This document shows positions 25,287 through 31,896 of a DNA stretch of 64,000 nucleotides, in pieces. Positions within the stretch are counted from its first letter, which is position 1. Every line of letters begins with the position of its first letter. This DNA is from Mycobacterium sp. DL440 (GTDB taxonomy: Bacteria > Actinomycetota > Actinomycetes > Mycobacteriales > Mycobacteriaceae), in NCBI RefSeq assembly GCF_011745145.1, contig NZ_CP050191.1, forward strand, positions 3,923,327 to 3,987,326, in the 5' to 3' direction. Both the position numbers and the translations under genes were made by a program. The notes beneath the pieces were generated by a model. That model was given only the letters and a program-made list of their open reading frames with translations. It searched no databases and was not told the origin of the DNA.

Positions 25287-26273
25287 TCACTTCTCGTCAG
25301 CGGTTCGGTCCCAAGCAGCGCGCAAAGTTGACTCCGGTGTATCTCGTACTTGGCCTACGGCGTACTCAACAAGGCGCTCGAACTCGCCAACGTCCAGCTG
25401 CCTGCCGCGAGCCTTGTACTGCGCTTGCGCCCAAAGCTGGATCTGCTCTGACGCGTTGTTCCACCCGTAGCGGCCACCCTTGGCCTCTCGAGCTGCCCAG
25501 CACAGCGCGTCACGAACGGCGTTGCGGACGCTGGGGCCACCGCCGACTCTTCGCAGCAGGTACTGCACCATGTCGGCCTGCGGCCCGCTGTCGTACAGCT
25601 GCGCGAATTTCGCTACCTCGCTACTGGTTGCGTCACCCCTCCCCGCCGTGGGGGCTAGCACAGGCAAACCAGACACGTAGCTGTCGGGAAGATAAGGAAT
25701 CTGATCAATAGGTGGCAGAACACCTGACTTACTAGGCTTCCCGTTAGGGAAGGTCAGCGTGTAACGCTTGCCTGTGTGGTGCCAGCTCGGGGGAACAACC
25801 ACGTAGCGGTGATGGTGGTCTAGGAATTCCACGCCGCTGTTCGGCATCTCTTTGGGGTAGTAACCCTCCGGCACCCGATACAGCCGGATACCGGACACAC
25901 CGTCGCTACGAGCGGTGATGAGGTACGTAGGTGGTAGCGAGCCGAACTGCCGTTCCCAGTCTTCTAGGGTTGCTTTGCCGTTCTTGCCGTCGTAGGCGTC
26001 TACGTCGATACCGAGCACACCAGCTGGCAACCGAACACCTAGGCTCAGTACGCCGGACACACCCTGGGCCAGCGCTTTCAGTGCGTACCGAGCATCTGCC
26101 TCGATTTCGTCGGGTGACGCATTGGTGCCGGCAAAGCCGTGACGACGTTTGACGTACGGAAGTTTGTACCTACCTTGGTGTTCCTTACCCACAGGCAGCG
26201 GCGCATATCCCTGCCTATGGTTCTCGTGCGCAACGCGTAGGTACTGCGGCAAGGTTGGGTTTGCCGGCAACAT
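25287..26273 (-). CDS. Bifunctional primase-polymerase (Prim-Pol) domain protein
   Basis: This 328-aa protein matches the AEP-type Prim-Pol N-terminal domain: an initial YAPLPVG segment, the catalytic LGIDVDAYDGK (two metal-binding Asp), SGIRLYRVP and the VEFLDHHHRYVVVPPS strand with conserved histidines. It should synthesise primers for element replication. It starts 3 nt after the excisionase-type gene, and the downstream ATPase probably belongs to the same transcript. Confidence 0.85.
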   Translation of the reverse strand: MLPANPTLPQYLRVAHENHRQGYAPLPVGKEHQGRYKLPYVKRRHGFAGTNASPDEIEADARYALKALAQGVSGVLSLGVRLPAGVLGIDVDAYDGKNGKATLEDWERQFGSLPPTYLITARSDGVSGIRLYRVPEGYYPKEMPNSGVEFLDHHHRYVVVPPSWHHTGKRYTLTFPNGKPSKSGVLPPIDQIPYLPDSYVSGLPVLAPTAGRGDATSSEVAKFAQLYDSGPQADMVQYLLRRVGGGPSVRNAVRDALCWAAREAKGGRYGWNNASEQIQLWAQAQYKARGRQLDVGEFERLVEYAVGQVRDTPESTLRAAWDRTADEK

Positions 26274-26276
26274 CTG

Positions 26277-26507
26277 TCAGTCCTGGACCTTGCAACCAGA
26301 AATCCACGCTTCGATGTCACTCTGAGCAAAGTAGACGCGGCCACCAATCTTGCTGCGCTTCAGCGGCCTTTCTCCGTAGTAGGCAGCGGTCTTCAACGTC
26401 TTCTCAGTGACGTTGATCAGGCCCAGCTGATGAGCTACGGCTACGGCTTCCTCTGGCGTGTAGAACCGCTCTCCTTCTACCAGAGTGGACGTCACGTTGT
26501 GAGTCAT
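26277..26507 (-). CDS. Excisionase/AlpA-type HTH protein
   Basis: This 76-aa winged-HTH (MerR-like, HTH_17) protein has FYTPEEAVAVAHQLG, a recognition segment around RPLKRSKIGGRVYF and the SDIEAWISG ending. Such proteins act as excisionases or as activators of satellite early genes. It heads the primase/ATPase operon, with a gap of only 3 nt to the next gene. Candidate operators lie just upstream (26525-26535). Confidence 0.8.
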   Translation of the reverse strand: MTHNVTSTLVEGERFYTPEEAVAVAHQLGLINVTEKTLKTAAYYGERPLKRSKIGGRVYFAQSDIEAWISGCKVQD

Positions 26508-26795
26508 AGTGGCTCCCTTTGTGTTTGGTCACCAACGGACGGTGACACACACAATTTTGCCCGGCCCGAACGCCCTTGTCTACCAACAGGTTTGGTTGCT
26601 GACACGTCCAGTCCGCAGCCTTGACCAGTGCAAATGTCAGTGCTCGAAACTATTGAGGTTGCTGGCGTTACTCCGCAGTACCGAGCTGGCGGGCCTGTCT
26701 GTGAGTACGGGTCTGGACGACCAATAGTCCGGCTCTAACGCCCCGGTCCTCGTACTCGCCAGAGGACGGCCGGCTGCACTAGATCCAAGGAAACG
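26508..26795. promoter_or_regulatory. Intergenic control region with TTGGTCACCAA palindrome
   Basis: No gene is seen in these 288 bp. A perfect 11-bp palindrome, TTGGTCACCAA, is at 26525-26535, overlapped by GTCACC...GGTGAC arms. A related ACCAACAGGTTTGGT repeat is at about 26583-26597. These are plausible binding sites for the HTH protein or replication proteins. Confidence 0.5.
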
Positions 26796-27047
26796 CTAGA
26801 GCTGGTTCAATTTCCGTAGCTCCACGGCGGCTCGATCTAGGGCTGTCTGGGCTTTGGTGACCTTAGCCTCCAGGGAACGCCTCTTGCGTTCAGCTTTCGA
26901 GTAGGACGGCTTGGACGTCTCCAGGACCTCCAGATGTGTACGGATCACTTGCCGTACATAGGCACTCTCAACGCACAACTTGACCGCGATCGCGCCAGTG
27001 ACTAACCCTTGCCTGTGAAGGTCAAGGATCTGGTCGTCTACCTTCAT
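26796..27047 (-). CDS. Small HTH and coiled-coil protein
   Basis: The start is the ATG at 27047, overlapping the stop of the upstream gene (TGATG), with GGAG 7 nt before it. The 83-aa product has an HTH-like N-terminus (ILDLHRQGLVTGAIAVKL, YVRQVIRTHL) and a basic C-terminal coiled coil (residues 45-83). It is probably a DNA-binding regulator. It is the last gene of a four-gene overlapping operon running leftward from 28287. Confidence 0.65.
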   Translation of the reverse strand: MKVDDQILDLHRQGLVTGAIAVKLCVESAYVRQVIRTHLEVLETSKPSYSKAERKRRSLEAKVTKAQTALDRAAVELRKLNQL

Positions 27048-27760
27048 CACGCGCTCCAAGGGTCGTCATCCGGTGGCACCTGGGGTTTTGGTGGCGCCCA
27101 GGAACTTTCCTTGTTGGTCCAGGGATTCATAGGCACATAGGTATATCCATCCCAATTTGGCTGCCAAGTACGGTCGTCGAACAGTTCCGGCGGGCCGGTG
27201 TACTCCGGACTGTCCGGCGTAAGAGTGTCCAGCTGGCTGTGGCAAGAGCTGCACACCGTGAAGACACATAGGTACTCACCACGTTTGACCACCAGGTGCA
27301 GGTCTGCGGTACCCCTGCACTCCAGGGTGATGTTTGCGAAGCACATAGCGTTCGTAGCATCTAGAGGCGCTAGCTGGGCGGCTACTTGCTCCCATTTGGC
27401 CGGCCCGCTTATTGGGTACGCACACATTTTGCCGGGGTACAGCAGAACGTAGTAGCAGGACATTGTGTCTGGGTTACTGTCGTCGTACCCGGGGCAAAAC
27501 CGCTCGTCAACTGCGCGTTCTCCAACCACCTGCCAGTGCGTTACGTGCTTAGCTACCCAGCATCCCGCTAGCCGCTGGGCAATGGGGTTGTCGTCCAGCG
27601 GTGAGAACTGATCACCTACTACGGTGTTGAGCTGGTCCGCTCCACCACTTGCAGCCTTCCAATCCTCCGGCAGGATCGGCCGCCCATATTCCGATTGCGA
27701 CAGTAGTTGGTTCATCTCCTGCAGCCTGGACGTATCGGTCGGGTAGTCGTCGTAGTCCAT
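27047..27760 (-). CDS. Unidentified cysteine-containing element B protein (237 aa)
   Basis: The soluble 237-aa product has a central domain (residues 60-190) with several cysteines, including CSSCHSQ near residue 175, and a Pro/Trp-rich acidic tail. No family is recognised; the CxxC...C pattern could bind zinc. It starts directly after the stop of the preceding gene (no spacer) and its stop overlaps the next start. Confidence 0.6.
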   Translation of the reverse strand: MDYDDYPTDTSRLQEMNQLLSQSEYGRPILPEDWKAASGGADQLNTVVGDQFSPLDDNPIAQRLAGCWVAKHVTHWQVVGERAVDERFCPGYDDSNPDTMSCYYVLLYPGKMCAYPISGPAKWEQVAAQLAPLDATNAMCFANITLECRGTADLHLVVKRGEYLCVFTVCSSCHSQLDTLTPDSPEYTGPPELFDDRTWQPNWDGYTYVPMNPWTNKESSWAPPKPQVPPDDDPWSA

Positions 27761-28078
27761 TCATTCCTCCCATAGATGCGGTACGTCACTGATTGCGTTG
27801 TCGTTCAGATCTTCGTTGGGCTCGTATACAGGGCGAGGTTGAGAGACATTGGATCTGGGCACTGTTAGGTTCAGATCAACGATGTACTGCCGCAAATCTC
27901 GCTCAGTCGAACAGGGTCCAGTGCGGCTGAAAACGATTGTGTCGTTAGAAAACACCCTGTGGCGACGATGTAACTGAGAGCAATACGGACACTTGACTGT
28001 CACGCGGCCTAGACAGCGTTCGCCGTCACCTGAAAGCTGTACCGCACAAACCTGGGCCTCAGGAAGGTGTCGTGTCAC
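27761..28078 (-). CDS. Small putative zinc-ribbon protein (105 aa)
   Basis: CAVQ...RC and CPYCSQLHRRH in residues 11-42 suggest a small zinc ribbon. The remainder is acidic and without recognised features. Its ATG overlaps the stop of the upstream HTH gene (ATGA), and the next gene follows immediately, so it is part of the leftward early operon. Confidence 0.6.
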   Translation of the reverse strand: MTRHLPEAQVCAVQLSGDGERCLGRVTVKCPYCSQLHRRHRVFSNDTIVFSRTGPCSTERDLRQYIVDLNLTVPRSNVSQPRPVYEPNEDLNDNAISDVPHLWEE

Positions 28079-28287
28079 AACGCCTCAATCAGTGCGTCGA
28101 GCTGGTCACGGTGCCAGTACACCTTTCTGCCCGCTCGTTTGGGTGGCGTCAACTTCCTTGTGCGCCGGTAGTGGTGATCGATTGTGTGCCGACTGGCGTT
28201 GTCCAGGCCCTTGCTGCGCAGATATGCCGCTGCGTCGTCGTAACTGAAGTAAGCACGGTCAGCTAGCGCTGCGTAGGTTCGCGACAT
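28075..28287 (-). CDS. Excisionase-type HTH protein, first gene of the leftward operon
   Basis: The start is the ATG at 28287, chosen for GAGAAGG 6 nt upstream. The 70-aa product reads FSYDDAAAYLRSKG...RHTIDHHYRRTRKL...GRKVYWHRDQLDALIEAL, a MerR/HTH_17-type excisionase-like DNA-binding domain. It is distinct from the HTH protein at 26277. Element B thus has two such proteins; one may be the excisionase and the other a regulator. A TATCAT -10-like hexamer is found about 30 nt upstream of the start. Confidence 0.75.
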   Translation of the reverse strand: MSRTYAALADRAYFSYDDAAAYLRSKGLDNASRHTIDHHYRRTRKLTPPKRAGRKVYWHRDQLDALIEAL

Positions 28288-28400
28288 TGGCGGCCTTCTC
28301 TCGTTGCCTCCCAACATGATACCTGCGCCGCGCCGGTTCAGGCTGCGCTGCGCCGCGAAAAGCGCTGGCGGGCAGGGGCTTCCGTGGTGCCGTTCGGAGG

Positions 28401-28406
28401 TATAAT
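28401..28406 (+). promoter_or_regulatory. TATAAT -10 element of the capsid gene promoter
   Basis: An exact TATAAT hexamer lies 143 nt before the capsid start codon in the divergent region 28288-28548. A weak -35 candidate, CTTCCG, is 16 nt upstream of it. It implies a leader RNA of about 135 nt. Confidence 0.55.
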
Positions 28407-28473
28407 CGGCGATTAGAAGTGCATGTGCGAGAGGTCCTTTCAGCTCTCAAGTAAGGCACTACCAGCAACGTCG

Positions 28474-28536
28474 CGTTGTTGGGGCCGGCGCTGATTCCCC
28501 TAGGGAGTCAGTGAGATCCGGTTCCCCCAAACAACG
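28474..28536 (+). promoter_or_regulatory. Structured mRNA leader of the capsid gene
   Basis: Outer arms CGTTGTTGGGG (28474-28484) and CCCCAAACAACG (28525-28536) can pair with one bulge. Inside is a second hairpin, CTGATTCCC (28491-28499) with GGGAGTCAG (28503-28511). The outer stem ends where the ribosome binding site GAAAGG begins, so folding could influence translation. Confidence 0.5.
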
Positions 28537-28548
28537 AAAGGCGTTGTA

Positions 28549-29706
28549 GTGACTCCATTTACTAATCCACGGCTTGACGATCTTCTGAGACTTCCTCCCT
28601 ACGGCGGTGAGGGCGGCATCGGCACACAGGGTGATGTTCTCGTAAACGTCACTGCGGACGGCGTAGACCTGAATGTCATTTGGGCCGAAGTTCAACAGGT
28701 CATTGACGCCTGGAACAAGGAGCGGTCAGCTCTGACTAGCCTGCTGGCGTTCTCTACATCCAACACAGCCGATGCTATCCCCCAGTCACGTAGCGAAGAT
28801 AGCTTTGAGGAAGCTAGCGAGTTCGGCCAGCCTGAGAGCCTGGCGCCTCCAAGCGAATACGCGCTCATGGGATACACCTTCAAGGACTACGACAAGGCGT
28901 TGCGCTATACGCGGTTCTTCCTTAGGGACGCTACGGCGGAACAGGTCCGCTCTGTCTTGAACTACGCGCTTGAGGCGGATAACAAGCTGACCACCGGCAC
29001 CATCCTGCAGCGGCTGTTCAGCCCCACTGAGGGCGTAAATGACTGGGGTCACTCGGTTTACGGTCTGTACAACGGGGACACCATGGTGCCACCGGCATAC
29101 CTGGGCAAGGCGTTCGCCACCGCCCACAACCACTACCTCGTATCTGGAGGCGCAGTGATCGACTCCGGCGATCTGGAGCAGGCCACGAAGTTGGTCACAG
29201 AGCACGGTTTTGGCACCACGCCCAACAGTCGCCTACTGGCTCTAATGAACCCGGCACAGGCTGAAGTTGTGTCTACCTTCAAGGCCGGCGAAGAGAACGC
29301 CACCGGAATCGTTGCAAAGCATGACTACATCCCCAGTGCCGGAGCTCCGGCCTACCTGCAGCCCGAGAATATCGTCGGCCAGGTGGCGCCAGAGAAGTTC
29401 AACGGCCTAGCCGTACAAGGAAGCTACGGTCCGGTCTGGGTGATCCAAAGCGACTTCATCCCAGAGGGTTACTTCAGCGTGGTTGCAACCTACGGTCCCA
29501 ACAGTCCTGACAATGCCATTGGCTTCCGGCAGCACCAAAACACCGTGTACCAGGGATTGAGGATCTACCCGGGTGCTCCTGAATACCCGCTTACTGATTC
29601 GTTCCTCAGCCGGGCTTTCGGTGTCGGTACTCGTCGACGCGGACAGGCCGCCGTGGTCCAGATCAAAGCCAGCGGCAGTTTCGACACGCCTGCGATCCCT
29701 AAGTAG
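28549..29706 (+). CDS. Major capsid protein (HK97-fold type)
   Basis: The 385-aa product has the pattern of actinophage major capsid proteins: a variable acidic N-terminus, then segments such as YGPVWVIQSDFIPEGYFSV, a NAIGFRQHQNTVYQGL strand near the end and SFLSRAFGVGTRRRGQAAVV at the C-terminus. The GTG start has GAAAGG 7 nt upstream. No protease or scaffold gene accompanies it. As the only structural gene of element B, it would build a particle that uses helper-phage portal and tail. The family is recognised from recalled sequence patterns. Confidence 0.7.
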   Translation: MTPFTNPRLDDLLRLPPYGGEGGIGTQGDVLVNVTADGVDLNVIWAEVQQVIDAWNKERSALTSLLAFSTSNTADAIPQSRSEDSFEEASEFGQPESLAPPSEYALMGYTFKDYDKALRYTRFFLRDATAEQVRSVLNYALEADNKLTTGTILQRLFSPTEGVNDWGHSVYGLYNGDTMVPPAYLGKAFATAHNHYLVSGGAVIDSGDLEQATKLVTEHGFGTTPNSRLLALMNPAQAEVVSTFKAGEENATGIVAKHDYIPSAGAPAYLQPENIVGQVAPEKFNGLAVQGSYGPVWVIQSDFIPEGYFSVVATYGPNSPDNAIGFRQHQNTVYQGLRIYPGAPEYPLTDSFLSRAFGVGTRRRGQAAVVQIKASGSFDTPAIPK

Positions 29707-29717
29707 TAGAGACACAC

Positions 29718-29864
29718 ATGGATACGGCAGCAACCCAGTGGTTGAGCGCCAACCTTGCGGATGTCCTAGTGGCAGTAGCGCGAGCTAACGCCACATTGAA
29801 CTCAGCAACCGAGGCGGGGAGAGAGCAGTTCGTCCAAGACAGAACGGACTCGCAAGATGGCTGA
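29718..29864 (+). CDS. Small unidentified protein after capsid (48 aa)
   Basis: An ATG at 29718, 11 nt after the capsid stop, opens a 48-codon frame (MDTAATQWLSANLADVL...), predicted helical and slightly acidic. The next gene starts inside its end (8-nt overlap). Too short for a family call; the spacing and overlap suggest translation with the capsid transcript. Confidence 0.5.
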   Translation: MDTAATQWLSANLADVLVAVARANATLNSATEAGREQFVQDRTDSQDG

Positions 29865-30036
29865 CATACAGCGTCCGCTGGACATGGACGAGCTGGATAG
29901 TAGCGCTAGCGAATTCTGCTGGGGCGAAGGCCTGGAGCCCCCCAGCGTTGCAGGTAGACCGCCGGCGGAAGGTGGGAGATATAGAGGCACTACGCCTCCG
30001 TGTGACCCTCAGGTCAGGGTGAGCCGTAATCAGTAG
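29857..30036 (+). CDS. Small unidentified protein (59 aa)
   Basis: The ATG at 29857 overlaps the previous gene by 8 nt. The 59-aa product starts acidic (MADIQRPLDMDELDSSA) and becomes Gly/Pro/Arg-rich, so it is probably disordered. No family is recognised. Confidence 0.5.
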   Translation: MADIQRPLDMDELDSSASEFCWGEGLEPPSVAGRPPAEGGRYRGTTPPCDPQVRVSRNQ

Positions 30037-30056
30037 CAAGCCTGGGAGGCTCGCAA

Positions 30057-30170
30057 ATGGCAACAAAGAAGCAAGCAGCTGCACGGCGTAGGTTCGCCAA
30101 ACACGCCCGTAGCGGCAAGGGCAAAGTTGGCCGTCGTGCCAAGAGCACGGCGCGTCAGCGTAAGAAGTAG
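30057..30170 (+). CDS. Very basic 37-aa protamine-like protein
   Basis: The ATG at 30057 has GGGAGG 8 nt upstream. The product (MATKKQAAARRRFAKHARSG and on to RQRKK) is about 40 percent Lys/Arg with no acidic residue, like a DNA-condensing peptide. It is the last gene of the rightward capsid cluster and may help pack DNA or bind RNA; function is inferred from composition only. Confidence 0.65.
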   Translation: MATKKQAAARRRFAKHARSGKGKVGRRAKSTARQRKK

Positions 30171-30274
30171 CAACACAACAGGACCCGGCACTACAGCGCG
30201 AAGCCCGTTCCACTTCAGCAGCGAGTGCCGTAGTGGGCGCTTTGGGTACATGGCTTCCCCGAGGTGTCCGCTAA

Positions 30275-30323
30275 CTCAACCCACTAGGTGATCTCCCCCA
30301 GCATTGGGACCTAGTGGGCTGAG
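30275..30323. terminator. 15-bp inverted repeat after the capsid cluster
   Basis: CTCAACCCACTAGGT (30275-30289) pairs with ACCTAGTGGGCTGAG (30309-30323), one wobble, with a 19-nt loop. It lies in the 207-bp gap between the convergent basic-protein gene and the small genes at 30378, so it is a likely bidirectional terminator. Confidence 0.55.
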
Positions 30324-30377
30324 TGCTGTGCGGATACATGGGTTCTCTGTGTAGTTGTCAAGGTGCGGGGCCAGGCA

Positions 30378-30611
30378 TCATGCCCTCTTTGCGTACTCGC
30401 CCAACTGCTCACCTAGATACGCAGCGTCTTCCGACGGCATAGCAATGTGGGCTGCAAACCCGCTCGCCTCGTTAACGAGCACAAGGAACACCGTTGCCTC
30501 GTCGCCGATAGTGTTGCCATCATCGTTTAGAAGAGGTCCAACTTTGACGAACATGTCAAGGTCGACTTCGTTCTTGTCCAGTTCAAACAGTCCCTGAGCC
30601 AGCGTGATCAT
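30378..30611 (-). CDS. Small unidentified acidic protein (77 aa)
   Basis: The ATG at 30611 follows the leader AACTAACGC..AGGAGAACCA, which is almost identical to that of the next gene upstream (30626-30826). The product is acidic (ELDKNEVDLDMFV) and ends AAYLGEQLGEYAKRA. It appears distantly related to its neighbour, so the pair probably arose by duplication. Function unknown. Confidence 0.6.
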   Translation of the reverse strand: MITLAQGLFELDKNEVDLDMFVKVGPLLNDDGNTIGDEATVFLVLVNEASGFAAHIAMPSEDAAYLGEQLGEYAKRA

Positions 30612-30625
30612 TGGTTCTCCTTGCG

Positions 30626-30826
30626 TTAGTTCGGGATACCGACAGAGGTTTGCAGTGCTGCGGCCAGCTGCAGCGCGTCCTCACGATTTAGATGCAGAGA
30701 GGCATCGACAGCGTGTCCAATTTCGTCGTGGCCTGCCATCTCGAGCTCCACTCCGTACGCTCTGTCGGTCCAAATGCGGACGATCAAAGGGTCGTCTCCC
30801 TGGTGGCCTTCAGCAGTGGTCCTCAT
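30626..30826 (-). CDS. Small unidentified protein, paralogue-like partner (66 aa)
   Basis: The ATG at 30826 is preferred because the same leader, with AGGAGAACCA directly upstream, precedes this codon as well as the start at 30611. The product has an LHLNREDALQLAAALQ segment resembling MPSEDAAYLGEQLGEY of its neighbour. No family is recognised. The two genes probably share a transcript starting in 30830-31000. Confidence 0.6.
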   Translation of the reverse strand: MRTTAEGHQGDDPLIVRIWTDRAYGVELEMAGHDEIGHAVDASLHLNREDALQLAAALQTSVGIPN

Positions 30827-30911
30827 TGGTTCTCCTAGCGTTAGTTGGTGGTCGGTGCGCAAGCGCCAACGTACACCCATGCGGATAGCTGTCACGCCCA
30901 ATCAAGCTGTT

Positions 30912-30923
30912 TACCAGCTGGTA
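30912..30923. promoter_or_regulatory. TACCAGCTGGTA palindrome, candidate operator
   Basis: A perfect 12-bp palindrome lies about 85 bp upstream of the small minus-strand genes, in a 220-bp gene-free stretch (30902-31123) that also precedes the plus-strand lipoprotein gene. It could control either. Confidence 0.35.
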
Positions 30924-31123
30924 TGCGCCACGGTGCGTTTGCTGTACAGATCGACTCTAAACAAATTTCGTTATCCGTTGCGGCACATAGCCTTTCAATC
31001 CTTAACTTTTCGGCCCTGTTTGCTGAACCCGGCTGGTGTGATGTGCGTCACACTGAATGTGATGACCGGCAGTGAGGGCAAAACACCGTTGCCAGCCGCC
31101 ATGTCTTCCTAGGGTGGAGGTCC

Positions 31124-31549
31124 ATGAAGAGGAACGCGGCGCTGGTACTCATCACAGCCACACTGGTGGCAGGCTGCACCGCCACAGGTGAGTCGTCGGT
31201 GAGCACCACAACAGCGGCTACGCCCGAACCACCTAGTCAGGTCACGGTTCCCGCCACAAAGGTAGATCCAGACCCTAGCTACGAGATTCGCGATACGGCG
31301 ACGGTAACTAACGACACGTGGCCCCAGGGCACGTTCGGCAAAGTGATCGTCATGGCAAAGCGTGGCGACTCCACAAGCAATCGCGGCCCTCTCCTGAGAG
31401 GCACGGTGAAGCTGTCGGACGCTTCGACAGTTGAGTGCGAGCGGTTCCGGTCGACGATTTGGAGCGACTTCGACACGTTCGAGCCCTTGGACATGCGGTG
31501 CAAGAACCAGCTGGACCTGGCCACCGTCGTGAGCGTCGACATTTTGTGA
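31124..31549 (+). CDS. Small lipoprotein of element B
   Basis: The ATG at 31124 has GGAGG 6 nt upstream. The 141-aa product begins with a lipoprotein signal peptide ending in the lipobox VAGC (Cys18), then a Ser/Thr/Pro linker and a small beta-rich domain with two further cysteines (ECER, MRCK). It would be exported and lipidated. Located 173 bp from the right end of a prophage-like element, it is a candidate lysogenic-conversion or superinfection-exclusion protein (by analogy; no homology recognised). Confidence 0.7.
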   Translation: MKRNAALVLITATLVAGCTATGESSVSTTTAATPEPPSQVTVPATKVDPDPSYEIRDTATVTNDTWPQGTFGKVIVMAKRGDSTSNRGPLLRGTVKLSDASTVECERFRSTIWSDFDTFEPLDMRCKNQLDLATVVSVDIL

Positions 31550-31553
31550 CGCG

Positions 31554-31573
31554 CGTCCACACTGCGTCCACAA
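31554..31573. promoter_or_regulatory. Tandem integrase arm-type sites (element B, right)
   Basis: CGTCCACA is repeated with a 3-nt spacer (11-bp pitch), the same layout as 18757-18776. It starts just after the lipoprotein stop and is 149 bp from the att core. Confidence 0.7.
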
Positions 31574-31721
31574 ACGCTCACCAACTGGGCAAACTGGGAC
31601 GATGTCCGGTGCACCCGATCTAATGCGGCCGGCGAGTGTTCTGACCTAGCAAGACTAGGGCGTTAGATCCGAAATTGGTTCACAGCGGAACGTTGCAGCA
31701 AATCTGTTAACACTCGGGGGT

Positions 31722-31764
31722 CGGATTTTAAGTCCGCTGCCTCTGCCAATTGGGCTATGGGGGC
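31722..31764. repeat. Right att core of element B (orphan 5' half of tRNA-Leu)
   Basis: These 43 bp are identical to 18649-18691: the tRNA from its 5' end to the anticodon stem, cut off from its 3' half. The host sequence that used to precede the tRNA gene continues at 31765. No other gene is seen in 31550-31896. Confidence 0.9.
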
Positions 31765-31896
31765 GATCGGTAGCACGGTACCTGGCGGCCCGGTCGCCAG
31801 ATGTCGCCAGGCCACGCTCGCCCAAATGGGGGATGGCAGTGCCCTGGGGGCGCTTGGTTGAATGAGCCCAGAGCGGGAAAGCGACGGGGGACGCAC

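Larger units (their letters stand above)
18649..31764. mobile_element. Element B: capsid-encoding phage satellite-like element in the 5' half of tRNA-Leu
   Basis: A 13-kb element is bounded by a 43-bp direct repeat (18649-18691 and 31722-31764) that is the 5' part of tRNA-Leu. It has its own tyrosine integrase, paired arm-type repeats, a serine recombinase, small-terminase-like protein, ATPase, primase-polymerase, excisionase-type HTH genes, one capsid gene and several small genes. There is no portal, large terminase, protease or tail gene. This gene set resembles phiRv1/phiRv2 of M. tuberculosis and capsid-forming phage-inducible islands. Third-position GC is visibly lower than in the host. 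Confidence 0.8.

Noticed and set aside
18591..28473. Shared CTACCAGCAACG at about 18590 and 28460
   Set aside because: A 12-13-bp match with no second copy or logical position is within chance for 64 kb of GC-rich DNA, although both sites lie in mobile DNA.
28549..29706. Encapsulin nanocompartment shell instead of a phage capsid
   Set aside because: No cargo enzyme gene is adjacent and the surrounding genes are integrase, terminase-like and replication genes. The HK97 fold is common to both, so this remains a weak alternative.
7848..31896. CRISPR array or insertion sequence in the foreign region
   Set aside because: No regularly spaced 25-40-bp direct repeats and no DDE transposase gene were seen. 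The repeats present are att cores, arm sites and single hairpins.
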